DNA of 64,000 nt from Oxyruncus cristatus (Eukaryota > Chordata > Aves > Passeriformes > Cotingidae): the NCBI GenBank assembly GCA_013399855.1, contig VXAY01006182.1, forward strand, positions 36,940 through 100,939, read 5' to 3'. The notes under the pieces were generated by a model. The model searched no databases. It was not told the origin of the DNA and saw only the letters and a list, made by a program, of their open reading frames with translations. Of this stretch, positions 22,743 to 38,472 are shown in pieces. The position numbers and the translations under genes were made by a program. The first letter of the stretch is position 1. Every line of letters starts with the position of its first letter.

Positions 22743-25700
22743 TGCAGAGGTGAGGGGGGATGTGTGTAACCCTTCCAGGCCCTGCTCACCAGTAAAGTGT
22801 TCAGGAATAATCTGACCTTTGGGATTAAATTTTTCCAGACCAGCTTCCTCATTTTTGTCTCCTTTCCTTACTCCTTTCCACCCTGTTCCATGACATAATG
22901 GTTGGAACAGGGTTTCTGTTGTATAGGGGTGGCAAGATCAGGTTCTGAGTGTCTTGGCCTTGTCTTTCCACTGCAAGTGATTTACCTCCAGTTGTTCTTG
23001 TGGTGTCTGAACAAGTTCATGTTCTGTGGTGGAGAGAGAGCCAAGAAATACAGAGTATTTCACTATGGCAGAATTTCAGGAGCTCTTACCAAGGGATTTA
23101 AAATTATTTTATTTTAAAATGTTAATTAGTTCAACTTCCTGGATGGGGATGTGGCCATTTTCCCGAATGGGGAGCAGGTACAGAAAAAACCACCTTGCCC
23201 AAAGTAATTTAGACAGAACAGACAGAAGCAGAATTCAATGATCCAATGATTTTAGAAAGACTTAGTACTCTTTGAGAAAAATAAATTTGATTGGGTTAGT
23301 GAATAAAAACCATCCTGAGGGGCGATGAAGTGTCATCACCCAGAGCAAGTAAAATGTCTATCAAATATTTCCGTACCTGTAAAACTGGGATGATTTTTCT
23401 TGTATTTGTCCTATCACAGGCCACTAAGAACTGGGGTTATCTCTCTTGCTGTGAATATGTTCAGCTCACAGTGAGGTCTCACTTTGGGCAAGGATCTCTC
23501 AGCATCATTCTAAGACAGGTCACAATAACAGTGACAGATCTGGAATCTAGAAAATCAGGCTTTATCACCATTCCAGAGTTAAAACCTCCATCCAGGTCCT
23601 TTCAGCTCCTGAAAAGGTTTGAGCTTTGGAAAGGCTGCAGTTTTCCTTGCCACCAAACAGCTCACTCACTCCAGTTGATGAAGTAATTTCCCATCCTGTC
23701 TCTCCAGCAGAAGTGCACGAGCTACAGCTTGACTGGAACATGACAAAGAGGAAAAATGCCTTCCCTCCCAGAGCTGTCCCTGCTCCCCACATCATTCCTC
23801 TCACGGCAGAGCTTGCCACTGCTGGGCCGTGTCCTTCCTCCATGGAAGCTGTGGGACATTTCTCCCGTTTTCCTCTCTGTTCTCATGGCTGAGAGCTGGG
23901 TGGTTTTGTGGCTCTCCTTTCGGTGTCTGGAAGGATGCTCTGACTCCACCTGAGCAGAATCATAAATGTTTAAAAAGCACTAATGACCACCCCACATCTG
24001 GAATTAATACCTCTAGAGATCAAGAGTGTAAGCAACACTCTCACCTTCACTAAAATTCATGTTTTCTTCATATAGCAACAGTGAAAAGTGAAGCCCACTC
24101 CCTGCTGCCCTGTGGGAAGTGGGAGAGACCTACAGCCACGTTCCTGGGAAGAAGCAGTGAGCACAGTGTATCCTTCAGCTCCGTAGACTGGGAGCTCTTG
24201 AATTCCATCAGCATTTTAGATGAACTCTGGAGCTGTCCCAGATTTGCATTCCTGCATGTAAATGCCAAAATATCTTCTGCTTTCAGCTCACCTCTGGCAA
24301 GCAAAACACCAGAGAGCAGAGGCCCCACTTCGAATAGATTGAATTCCAGCCACAAAGAAACCTCATTTGGATGCTTCTTGCAGGAGCCACTGTGCTGTGT
24401 TTCTTCAAACCCCAGAGTAGGAGTAAAACTGAAATTATTGAGGCAAACAGCTTAGGGAGTTTCAAATGAGGATTAGACAATTATATGAACAAGAATAGGG
24501 AGGATAAAAAGATAAGGGCTATCGAGTTGCCTGTATCTGCTTATAAATTCATCACCAGGATACAGAGACGGTAGAAATCCCATCAGCACTGCCATCAGGG
24601 AGGGCATCTCTGCATGAGCTGCATCGTCTTGCAGCAGTGACTTTGGATGTATCTCTGGGTTGCTAAGTAGAGGTGTTTTAAAGAGACTGTGTTTTGCAGC
24701 AGGTGGTTGGTTGTTTTGCTCTTTCTCACACCCAGATCCCTTTGTTGTGGCAAGAGATGATGCCTCAAATAGCTCAACACCTTGGAATGCCTGTTCCCTG
24801 TGAAACAAGGAGTATCTGCTAATCATCTGGGACTCAGCTGAGCTCAGAATAGATTATTACTCATATTTTTTAAGTTCTGCCTAATATACAGTAATTATTC
24901 CCTACCACAGGGGGGAAAGGAACCAGGACCCATCAGTGCTGTACAAGTGTTATATGGGTGATGAAATCTGGGGAAAATTTCATTTTTAGGTTTATCTTAC
25001 CCTGAGTGCTTAACTTGGTGAAATAGCAGCTGTTCTGAGGCAGCCAAAGGGCTGCTCACAGTTAAAGCATGACTTGGACTCTTAGATCAGCTTCCAGAGG
25101 TTTTCCTGTCCTTGCTCTGGCTCTGGGAAAGCCAAGGCAGTCTGGATATCTGAGGGAAGCCTGAATTCACTGACACACAGTGTGGCTCTGCTCTTCCCAG
25201 CTTCCTTGTGCCCAGCTGCCTTATCCCAACTCTGCTCCATGGCTTAGTTGTGCCAGCCCAGCTCCTTTTTGGGACCAAGCTGGAACATGTCTCAGCATCT
25301 TTTTGGGATGTTTTCCACAGGGTTCTGTTTTCCTCCTCAAAGTGCCAGCTCATATTGGACCAGATTTGTACCTTCCTAGGCACTTCACAGGTGTCAGCAG
25401 GATGCCCGTGAGGTTGGTGAGAGCCTTGAAATGCCAAAATAGCCTCCTTCTTCCTAAAATGGGGATCCTTTCCCGATGGACAGGGGATCCATTTCCATTA
25501 GCTTGTGTCACTACAGGATTTGTGACACACAGATGAGGAGTCTTGATTCTCTGTAGCAGAAAGAAGCAGTTCCCAGGCACTCCCCAGTGACCATGACTTT
25601 GTTCCCTCTGTGTTTAGTGAGGTGACAGTCACAGAGGGCATAAACCAGAGGAAAGCCTACAGATAAACCTGTACCTAAATTACCACCAAAGAGCTTCTCT

Positions 25701-28700
25701 CTCACTCTTTCTCTCATTTCGTACTCCATCAACCAATATTCCCTGGAGACCATCTTCTAACGGAAAGATTCCCTCCTAGGCAAGGGGAAAAGAAATGAAA
25801 AGATTATTTGCTTGGACACATCATCTGGAGAAGGGAAATCAGCTGGGATTGTTTATTCCGCAGAAGAAGCAGGAGCACTGATGACAAAAAAATCACTTAT
25901 AACCCGGGAGAAATATCACACCGTGCTTGGCAAAACACTCCTGTCTGTGTGGGACCTCTGCTGAGATTTCTTGTGGTTGTGACACTGAAGTGAACGTGTT
26001 TTACTGTAAGATACCAACTCTGTTAGGCCCCAGGGAACTTTGGCTGCGGGAGGGGCATCTTTGCTCCCGGACCTTCTGTGACTGAATCTGGAGCGGCTGT
26101 GTGTGATTTATCTCCCTGTAGGATTCCTGGGGGCCAAGGATTTCCCTTCCCTGTGACAGGGGCTGCTGGAGTTTTCCCTTTCCTCTACCATCTTCCCAGC
26201 ACTCCCCAGCACCCCAAGCTGCTGTGACTGGTTTGCTCAGCAGTGCACTGACATTTTTTCCCAGGACAGCCTTAGAGGCAAAGTGGGCTGTGTGGTTAAA
26301 TGAACCCATTTCCAGCAGCACCAGGAGAAAGGATGGCTGAGCAGGCAGGGAATTTCCACAGGAGCTGGGATTAGCCCCGGGGAGGTCACAGAAGGTGCTG
26401 TACGACCCTCTGGAATTGTTCCTGGAAATGCAGCCACCTGAACCCAGCAGTCCAGATTATCAGGCCACTGATGTGATCCCACTGGTATCTGCACCCCCAG
26501 CATTTTGCAAGTGAGAGGGTCATAATCCATCTTCATTTTAATGTAGTTATATAACTATAGTTGTACTCTGTCTTCAGTTTTACCCTGACATTGTGTCTGA
26601 GCAGAGATGAATCATTTCACCCTCCATCATAGCTGAGCCTCTTCCAGGTTTGGACTAAAGGGACATTAAAATGTCAATATCTGTGTGAAATTATTGCTCC
26701 TGGCAGAGATCTGTTTCCAAACGTCCCTCCAGAACTACTGCACCTCTTCCCTAGCCTGCAGGGCTGTTCAGAATTCACTCATCAGCCCTCAAAATACTTT
26801 TATCATTAATATTATTATTATTTTATATAATATATTCAATATGCTTAATTATTACTATAGTTATAATTTCACTAAATTGCTAAAGATTAAAATTAGTAGA
26901 ATAATAATGAATATGCTATTAATTATTAATAGTATAAAAAGTCCTGCTCTGGTCACAGCCAAGTTCTTTGGCAGAACTGTTGCTCTCTGACCTCACTGAT
27001 AGGAAATATTAGTGGGACTCCCCCAGATTTCTCCGCAGATTCCCAGTGGGTTGTGCAGTGCTGGGTGCTGGGGATCCCTTCTGGAAGTGCCACGTGATCT
27101 GGAGAGAAAATGTCTGGGAAAAATGTCAGAATTTTGGCAGGAATAGCTCCAAGTCCTTCAGCAGACTCCCCGTGGAGCTCTCCTGTGTACTGGTAAGTAC
27201 AGAAGCGCTATCCTGAGTGACTGAATCATTAGAGCAGTGCCAAGGGTGTTTGTGGTCCATCCCCCACCTTGCTGGTGCTGCTCTGAGCGATACAGCTGAT
27301 GATATTTTGTGTTGCAGCTGTGTAGTTGCCAGGGCTTAATTTTGTTGCTTTATTTTTATTTGACTTGGCTTTGTTAAGAACAAGGCAAACGAACTGTCTG
27401 TGCCTGAAGGTGCCATCTCAGAGCCAGGCTGCAGGTCTGTGTTCACTTCAGCAGTGCAGGAATCAGCCTGAGAGCCAAATACACCGACCTACAGAATCCC
27501 AAAAAACACTCCCAGAATATTTAATTCATGTGTTGGAGATAAACTGTGAGACAAACCTCGACTGAACATCATGATTAATTTGGGGGAATGCATATGTTTG
27601 TGCTGGCAACCACAGCTGCTCTCTTCTGGAGGCAATCAAAAGCATCCATCTGTTTATTGTCAGAGTTTCTAGGCCGGGTTTTGATTCTCTTTGTAAGCCC
27701 AGTGACTCAGAGGTGGAGATCTGCAGACCCCTGGAATTCCAGGAGTTGTCCATTCTGTCATGTCAAAGCTAATCTGGATGCCTTGAACAGCAAATCTTTG
27801 TTTGAATGATAAAGAAAGAAGTGTAAGAAGAGAATGTTACCTGTCGAGCAAATACTGGCTGTGTATCAGAGGGGAGATGCTGCACAGCCTGTTCCTCCCC
27901 TTCCCTTGGCAGCTGCCTCCAGAGGGCCTGTAGCGTTCCTGAATATACATGGAGACATTTTTTAATGTAAAATTCCCTATTTCCACTTCTCCTGTAAACT
28001 ACAGTGTGCAAATGGCACAACTTCATTACATTTATGAACTTTATCAATGGAATGTTCATTAAGAAGGAAAAGCACCTGGATCACTGAGCCACAGCTTGCT
28101 AAAAAGCTTCATTTTGGAAAAGTGGGATGGTGTCTTTAAAAAGAGACCATTGAAAGGGCCTGAGCACTCCTGGTCCTGTCAGAGATCCTGTGGTACCTGT
28201 TCCCAAAAATCTCCCCAGAACTACCATCGTGTCCCCTGGATTGTGGAGCTGTCCAGCACCAGCCCAAGTGAGGGCCTGGGTCCAGAACCAGCTTTCTCAG
28301 GCTCTGGCAGAGGAAACACGACCAACCAGTAAAGATAGGCTGAATTCTGAATTTCAGCACCCAAAGCGCCTGCCAGACTCATGCTCCAAACTCACGGTCA
28401 CCTGATGGTTCCCAAATCTTGCCTGGCCAATTAAAAACAGACCAGCAAAACATACCATCTTTTAATTTATTCCCACGAGTCTTGCACTGAGACCAGTTGC
28501 CTGTTCGTCTGTGAACACAACGGGCTGTGGGCAAGAAGGGACTGAAACACTCAGCAGTGAAACAGGAGATAAGCACAAACACCCTGAGCTGGGGTCTGAT
28601 GCCTTACTGAGGTTTTTCCTCCCATTTTTAAGCATCAGTTTGATCCTGCCATAATCCAGTGCCAGGGAAGAATCCTCAGTCTCAGCTGACAGAGCCCTCT

Positions 28701-30839
28701 GGGATCCCACCCTTCCATCCCTGTTTCTGATAAACAGGAGATGACAGTCCCATAGTACCAGAACCACATGGAAACCTCACATCAGTACAATAGGGACGGG
28801 GAAGGCCTTAAGAGGAAAAAAGATGTTATTCCAGCAAAATCCATGGATCCATGAAGGCATGGAGGTCTAAGGGTGAGCAGGCTGCTACAGCAGCTCCTTG
28901 CCATACTCCCTAGGGAAGGAAAAACATTCCCAGTTTCTTTCTGTACCTGCAGCCAGGACTGCCAGGCTGCTCTCCTTTATTTCTGCTGGAGCAAGGCTTG
29001 CTCTGAGCAGCAGGGATGAGGTTTGGAATGAGCTCTGGGACATGCTGCCAGTCAGGAGAGAAGCAAACTGGCAGTCCTTGGGGCAAGTCAGACCCTCCCC
29101 CAGTGCTCAAGGGAGCTTATTTCATTTAAAACCGCCACAAAATGGGTGCTGGCAAGAGAGCTTGCTTACAGACACTTGTGGCACCCTTTAACAGGGAAGG
29201 GGAGCACGTCAGAAATTGTTATTTTCCGAGATTTACTGGGAACAAGAGGTTGCCCCTTCCCACCTCCTCCACGTCCTGCAGCAGCTTGCTCACGTTCACT
29301 CCCATGTCAAGCTGTGAGGACAATTCCTCCAATTTGTCCTGCTCAAAACATCCAGTCTTGTTTTGTCCTGTGACCCTCCTTCCCCCTCATGGACCAAGAT
29401 CAAGGCAGTGGGATTCCAGCAGGAATTTCCCAGGGTGTGGGGCTGTGTTTAATCACTGTCCTTTCCACTGATCTAATACAACCAAAACCAAACAAGTTTC
29501 AAATCCATAGAAATCAATCATGTTTTCCACCACACCTCTGACCTTCACTTTCCCCTGGAAGCACCTCAGGAAACAGTATAACTTCCATGCGAGGAGTGCT
29601 TCTGCTTGCTTCGAGATCCCACGGAAATCTGTAGGTTGGCTGGGCTTTTGCATTCTGATAATTTCTGATCCATTTGCCCAAATACCTGTGACTGAAGAAT
29701 AGCAAATCAGTGGAGCTCTGCCTGAAGGCTCGAGGGGATTCTTGTTTAGTTCAGAGTTGAATTGACTTGATTGCAACAACTCATTGCAGGTCTTTGGGAA
29801 ACTCTTGGCATAAACAGGAAAAAACCACACAGTGTTTGTAACAACTCTGGTTTTACATTTCCAACCTGCAGCAATGCTGAATGAAAGCAAATGTGTCACT
29901 TAATGCCAGACAAATATCCATCATTATTCTTATCCAAAGAAATTATGAATACTGTGGATTCACCCAAGTTATGGAGCTGGGGTTGTTGGAATCTTTTCTC
30001 AGTGCTGCCAATACACGGTGTGGCCTTGGAAGAGGTAAAGAGTGAATGAGGTGAAAAACCTTGACTGACTTTGCTGTCCCTTAATTTGCCTGTTCTGAAA
30101 GGGAGGTTGCTTTTTATTCAGTACATAAAACATCATCATTCATAGGAACAGAAGTAAAAGCTCTTTAAATTGCTTTGGGTTAATTTTCTACGAGCACAGA
30201 GGGGATTGAGCAGTGCTGGATATCAACCCAGCGAGAAAAAATAAAAGGAATAAACCCGGTATATCGTGGAGACAGTTACATACAACAGAAACCTGCCATG
30301 CTTTAAATAGTTTGGTTAAATCTGCCCCCCAAAAACCCTGGACAAACATACATTTTGGTCTCTCTCAGATCAATCAGGAACAGATAGAAGTGACTTAACG
30401 CTTGAAAGCACAGCAGTGCCATGAGCAGGCAAGACTGGGAGAAGCCTTTCCCAGGACTGGGACACCTTTCTTCGAGCCTTGGAACTCGAAGATTTTTGAG
30501 TGCTAAAGCTTCTTCACCTTTTCAATTCTTAACTCTCCTTTCTTCCTAAATCCAGAAGGAACACACTCAAGAACAATCCCCATCACCTGTGTCATTACTG
30601 AGGCTTAAGAAGCAAAGAGGGTAAATCATTTCTTATTTAGCAGTGGAGGTGGATGGGAGGAGGCATCATTAGGCAACCAAAGCCCAGTCTGAGCACAGTG
30701 GGTGCTAAGCTGGCTCTTAGTCTCTCCTAAGTGCTTCTGCTTTAGCTTGAATCAGGAAAGGCAATTTAGGGGAGAGAAAAATAAGGATTTAGCCTGAACA
30801 TATCCCACCTAGCTAAAGATGTGCTAAACTCAGTAGCAA
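22743..30839. other. Non-coding stretch of about 8 kb
   Basis: Many short open frames occur on both strands, none with recognisable domains or paired splice sites. The only structured item is the AT-rich tract at 26.8-26.9 kb. Confidence 0.5.
26805..26940. repeat. AT-rich low-complexity tract
   Basis: The run is almost pure A/T with ATT/TAATT units. No coding or RNA feature is seen. Confidence 0.7.
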
Positions 30840-31115
30840 GGCCCCGCAAATTAGTAAAGGGGCAAAATTTACATAAAAACGGTTTTTTCCTCAGGCCCCA
30901 CACGAGTTGATCCGGGTTTAATGCTAATTGAGACCGAGGTAATCCTAGTTTACAGAGGGGCTTGGGGGAAGATGTTAAAGCAAATGCTTCTTAGAAAAAC
31001 GTCTGTGCAGCCCACGGAGTGCAACAAATCGATTCGTTCTTGTTTTCGCTGCCAGTTTCGAAAAGAAATGTTGAACCCTTGAAGTACTCGACCCGGCTTT
31101 GTTGCCTCGCACGTT
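30840..31115. promoter_or_regulatory. CpG-retaining block, candidate regulatory element
   Basis: About fifteen CpG lie in 275 bases of otherwise ordinary A+T content, in a CpG-poor region. Examples are AATCGATTCGTTC, TTTTCGCTGCC and CTCGACCCGGC. TAATGCTAATTG at 30922-30933 resembles paired homeodomain or POU sites. No exon or repeat explains it. Confidence 0.35.
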
Positions 31116-33025
31116 AGTTTGAGCTGTATAGAAAATACTGTGGGAGGGATCCAGTAGATCTTGTTGTTCCCAGTACTTTGCCAGTGAGCAGCTGCTCTGT
31201 TAAACCACTTCAAAAAAAACACCCTTTGTTGTTTTTTTTTTGGTCTCAGTTTTCCAGTTGGGGGATATCCAGAGGAAGATGGGGGAGAGGAAGATGTGCT
31301 GACTGCAAACATTCTGCTAATCCTCACCAGAGAGTAATTAAGGCAGCACTCACAGAACCATTTAGGTTTTCCATTCCTTACTCCTCATCAGCTCTTTTCC
31401 TTTTCATTCCTTAGGGTTGATCCTCTTGACCTTTTTCTGGTTTGTGGTATCAACAAGGCTCTGTCTCTGGTTTCTGATTTAATTTAAACCCTTATCCGGC
31501 AGCTGCCTCCTGGAGAGTTTTCCATCTCTCGGAGCTCACAGAAGCTCTGTGACACCACAAACCTGGGCTTAAGTGGCTGTCAGGTCACATATTCCTTTAC
31601 CTTTCTAGTTCAGAAAAATCTACAGTAGATAATAATCATATTTATTAAAGGAGAGAGTCGCTGATAAACCCACCTGTTCTCCATTTCTACTGCCTGAGTC
31701 TACCAAGCATAAAATATACCTTCCTAAACACATGTCTGTGATGGGAATTGTTCTATTTCCCATATTAAAGAGCCTCAGGAAAGATTTTGTCCATTTATGT
31801 CGGAATTGACATGAGTTTTTCTCACGATGCACTATCAGAATTGGCCACTTAATGAGATAAATTCTCCACTCAGCCACAGATTTTCCTAAGCCAGCTGCAA
31901 ACAAGTTACTTTATAGAAAGGGTATAATTTTCCAAGTGCTTTCAGCAATACAAGGTTAAAACTTTACTTGAAAACCCAGCATTCCAAGTGCTGTCCTCTG
32001 TGCTGGCAGTTCTCCCTGTGCCTTCCACTGACTGTGGCTTGGAGGTTCATCTTTCGGGAAACCTTGACTTATCATTTTTTAGGACTAAAACAAGTGAACA
32101 ACATGAGTCAGTATTTTGGGGAAACTGTTATTTTTAGGGTATTCTATTTTCTGGCTTATATTTTTATTCCAAGTTTAAGAGGAACTGGCCAATCAAACTG
32201 CAAGTCACAGCCCTGGGTCAGGTGAACTCGGTGAAATTCCTGATCCACCCCAGAGTCAGGGAGTTATCAAATATATCCCCTTGTCCCTACAAACTGGGCC
32301 CTCAGTATGAGCATTCCTGGGACATTCTGCTCTCCACAATTCCCGTGGAACATTATGAAGTCAAATATCCATGGCCCTTATCCGTTGCGTTCCATCTTTG
32401 GAAAGGACAATGCAATTAAAAAAATAAATAAAATCGATCAAAAGCAGTGTTTTTGGACTCTTGTTTTACATTCTACAAATGCTACTTGGTAAGTATTAAT
32501 TCAGTTTAGACCCTGGAGCACATGGTGGTTGTTTGTTTTAGTACCAGTCTAATAATACACCTGCCCAAAGGGCTTAAAAACCCAACTGATAACAAGAACA
32601 ATTGTGTTTTCTCCTACTACACTATTAATAAGTGCCAAGACAGTTTCTGTGCTGGTATTTCATATCTGGCATTGGATTGCACGACAGAAAAGAGAGGAAA
32701 TAAAAACGGAATTTACAAGTTTTGCGGGAGTAGTAGAGAGAGCAGGCAAAAAAAAGTGCATGGAATGTTATGTGTACGTGTTTCTTCATAACTACATGGT
32801 CTCTGTTAATCTCCATAGACACAACTTGACCAACCTGTAATTTTCCCATTACCCATTAAATCAGTACAAGGCCATGCATTCGTTTATACAAAATCTATTA
32901 ACTTACAAGAGATGTCTCCAAACCACTTTATGGTTTAAAATTGGTAAATTTTAACATTGTAATATGGGTTTTTAAAATTAACCATATTACTATTAACCAG
33001 TTTGCTGCTTAATAGACACACTTCC

Positions 33026-33193
33026 CTAGGCTGCCCAGGGAAGTGGTGGATTCTCCATCCCTGGAGGTTTTCAAGACGAGGCTGGACGTGGCACTTAATG
33101 CCATAGTCTAGTAACCACAGTGGGGTTGGATCAAGGGTTGGACTTGATGATCTCTGAGGTCCTTTCCAACCCGTCTGATTCTATGATTCTAAG
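33026..33193 (+). mobile_element. CR1 LINE fragment
   Basis: Sense 3' end: GTGGTGGATTCTCCATCCCT and GGGTTGGACTTGATGATCTC, with the tail GATTCTATGATTCTA. Confidence 0.8.
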
Positions 33194-33587
33194 AGGGGAA
33201 AGGCTCCAGCATTTATTTACAGACAGATTTTTAAGCCTTGGCCCCTGCTTCTGCTGCTAACACTCGTGGAGTCCTTTTAACCTCCCTTCCTAATCTAATC
33301 CCTCGGGATCCAGGGGTGTGAGGAGGTGTTAAAACTCTCCAGCAGCGAGGAGGGTATTTTGCCAACTTCTTCCTCTCGGTGTCCCGCTGGGAAGGGGATG
33401 GCTCAGCCAGGCATCCTGCATCCCAACAAGGAGCCAAAGCAGGCATTACCCTCAGAAAACTGCCTGGAACTTAATTTGTTCTTACCTTCCCCCTTAATTC
33501 TTCAGCCATAGGAAGTGTCCAGTTATGTAAAGAAAGAAAAAAAAACACGGCTAAGCCACTGGAAGAGAGGCAGCAACACATACCTTG

Positions 33588-33593
33588 TTTTAT
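33588..33593 (-). terminator. Candidate poly(A) signal of the Shisa gene (AATAAA)
   Basis: AATAAA on the minus strand lies about 550 bases past the stop codon, a reasonable 3' UTR length. Other hexamers exist further downstream (for example near 33213), so the end is not certain. Confidence 0.4.
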
Positions 33594-34144
33594 TATCTTC
33601 ACCTGGCGTCTGTACAAACTGTAAATACCACTGAAATCTGAGCTACAAGTTGCTCCTTTAGCAGCGCAGCTTGCTGAGGGCCCCGCGGGGGCAGCTCAGC
33701 CACAGGCGGCGTTTCACCCTCAGCTGAGCGGGCCCCGCGCCCAGCACGGCCCTGCCGAGCTCTGCAGGCTCGGCCTGTGCGCAGGTAACAACTCCACGAA
33801 GGCACCTCCCTGTCCTCAGCCGCAGCAATTGAAACCAAGTCCTCTGACATGTCCCCCCGGAGCATGAAAGGATCGGCGGAGGGTGGGACTCAGTTTTGGA
33901 GCTCCAGTCATTCCCTGAGCAGGTATGCAGGGCTCAGAATCTTCCCTTTTTCGGCAGCATTAAAATAATACAAGTGAAAAACGCCAAGAAGCTAAAATAA
34001 GTTCTAAAATGGTGCCTTCCGAGCTGTAAAAAGCCCAAACTGATGCACTTCCCAATAGCACCAAATATTTCCAAGTCCTCAATCCAGTCCCAAAGTACTC
34101 CTGAGGACAGCAGGGCAGACGCAGTTGGGCGCTGTGGGTGGCAG

Positions 34145-35717
<1,573 letters not shown>

Positions 35718-35900
35718 CCCCCCGGGACCTGCCCCTAATCCCCTCTTTGCAGCGACAAAGGAGGACCCACTAATTGAAAACCATTTGCTACTCCTCCAGC
35801 TCCACCTTCCGCGTTTCCCTCCCTCATTCCCACAGGGAGCAGGTTCCTGCTCGGGATGGAAGAGTGGTTGGGCATTGCCAGTAGCAAGGAACCGGGATAC

Positions 35901-35974
35901 GGAAAGCCCAGGGCTATCCTGGCACCAAAACTTCATGGAAAGAGCCCAGGGCTATCCTGGCACCAAAACTTTAT
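35901..35974. repeat. 38-bp tandem duplication upstream of the Shisa promoter
   Basis: A 29-base identical core (35905-35933 and 35943-35971; it begins AGCCCAGGGCTATCC) repeats with a 38-base period, about 190 bases upstream of the TATA box. Confidence 0.8.
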
Positions 35975-38472
35975 TCCTTCAGGATCTCCTTAGTAGCTGA
36001 AGTGTCAGAGGAGGGAGGTTGGGGACAACGCATGGTCACAAGTGAGAAATAAAATTCCTGGAGCAGAAAGAAAATCCAGGGATAACCAGCTTCAAGCAGG
36101 CTCTGAGGTGTAGCTGGTTCAAACTGGAATCAAGATAATTTTTATGTGTTTAATGTGGATAAGGAATTACATGGATATAAAGCAGTTTTTAATCTGAAAA
36201 TGTAGGAAAAAATCATCTTGGAAGCTTTAAGCTGGTCTAGTTTCTGTCTCCGGAGCTAGAAATTCCACAGGGTCTTTCATGCTTCTGCCTTCCCTTCACA
36301 TAGCACAATCCACGAGTTATACCCTGTGTTTCAGGGAACAAAACGTCTATTTTCAGCTCTCCAGAAGTTTCATCTATATGGGAAAATCCTACAGTGTTCC
36401 AAAGACCCTGCAGCAGCCCAGGAGTGGTAGCTTTGAACTGAAAATAAAACCGGACCATTCAGGGTCTTTCTTAGTCCTCTCCCAAGTCTGTATTAATAGC
36501 ATCCACGTCTGGAGGCTTGAGGATTCCAAAACATATTTAATGTGCACAAAAGCTGGTCCCACACAATTTTTAGGAGTGCTGCCAGTGGTTGTAGAAGGAA
36601 GCTGTCCAGTGATCTGAATTTTAGAAACATTTGTGCAGAATTATCTCCCTTCTGCTGATTTTTGGTTTAATATTCGAGAACAGCTTGCACATTTATGCTT
36701 TATTAATGATTTTGTAGGTTCGGTTGAGTCATAAATCAACCTGCCAACAACATCAGTCTCATCACCTTTGCCAGTCACTCACCTCTCGTGCCTCATTTTT
36801 AATCGACTTTTTGGCAAACACGGGTAAAGACATCCCTGTATTCTGAATTGCTAAGTGAAATCTCTGTTTGGAGCCAGAGACCTTTCCAAATTGGGATGTG
36901 CATTTGCCCTGCTGCGTTTCAGCCCTGGGAGTGTAAGGTTGGCTGAGTGTGTGGGACCTGATCCTATAAATCCATGGGAATGATCCAGAAAATCCTGAGC
37001 AGCCTTCCCAGACAGCCAGGGGTGAGTGATGTGCCATCAAATCACCGAAGTGACACTTCAAGTCCAAAGCTGAATTTGCCTTAAGGTAAATTCCGGGTTT
37101 ACTCCCACGCTCAACCTCAGCACTATTAAGCCCAGACTAAACATTAACTTTAATTCGTTGTTGTTATGAGGAGAAGCCTCAGCCGGGCCTTACCCAGTGC
37201 TCAGCGCTGTGCAGAGTTCAGCAGGAGCAAATGTGCCTCAGGAAAGAGAACGGGATGCAATTATTTCCTCTCATCTTCCAGGTTAAAAGAGTATGAAGAG
37301 CCCGCTAAGTCAGGGATTCAAATGCAAAGAGATTCCTGCAGGTGTTCATCGTTAACAATTAACACTTTCCTGGCTGCCCTGCCCGAGTTCCTCTCTCTGC
37401 GCACACGTCTTCAACAACATGGATTATTTTGGGACTCTCCCACCTCACTTTGCAGGGCTAAACTCTTGGAAAGCAACTGGAGAGTTCCTGTTGAGGGTCT
37501 GAACGTGTGGGGGTGTTTTATGTGAGGGGTTTGTGTGTGTGTTTGGGGGGGGGTGGTATTTTTTTCCCTAATTCAAAATCTTTCATCTTCATTTTGCCGT
37601 GGCTGTCGTGTGCTGTGATGTTCCCTTAACCACTGCAAAACCAGACATAGAATCGTGCATAAAATTTTATACGCTTACATTTAATGGTGTATCAAATCAA
37701 TGTATAACAACATACTTCCGAAACTTGTGACCCACTTGGAATTTTGACAGGATCAACAGGGCTTCGTGGATATCTTGGGATGCTGGTTGGGAACTACGAG
37801 GTTAAATCATGAATCATTTTCTCCTCTCATTCCTTCTGTTCATCTTTCTTAGTCTTCCAGCTGCCAGGGTGAAATTTTGCAAGCTCGATCTTCCCCAGCT
37901 TTGGGAGGTTTCAAACCGAAGCAATCCCAGCTTTTTTTGCATGACAGGACAGTGGTGATGGTTTCTCATTATTAACAACAACAACAGCAATGATTAACAA
38001 CCCTGTTACCTTTTCCTGCAGCCAACACAGCTGGAGCTCCGAATTTACAAGTTACCATGGAAATAGCCCTTAGAGAGAAGTCTTTTTTTCCAGTGTGAGG
38101 GGTGTTTCTCTTATTTAGGGAAATGCACATTCCCCCTCGTCGATTTTATGTAGGAGGTGATTAAAAATTCCTGTTATTCCAAAAGCACAAACTGGAAACT
38201 TCCCGGTTTGCAGCTGCTTTGCTTTCCCTGCAGTACCAGTGCCCAGAATCGGGATTGTACAATGGAATTGTAGGATCGAGGGAGGCTCAAAGGGGAAGAG
38301 TCAGACCTGTCTGAGTAGAGAAATAAGGAATAAGGTGGGGTGCCGGGAGTCGAGAGATATCACCGCAGACCTGGGAGAACTGGAAGAGAGCTGTATACAC
38401 CAAGCAAAACCTTTAACGTGGAATTCAAGCACTTACAGACTGTTCTGTTCATACCATCATCTTGACTAGAAA
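35975..38472. other. Non-coding stretch upstream of the Shisa gene
   Basis: No gene or mobile element is recognised. It contains a short GT/G run near 37526-37555. It may hold upstream control sequence of the Shisa gene. Confidence 0.45.
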
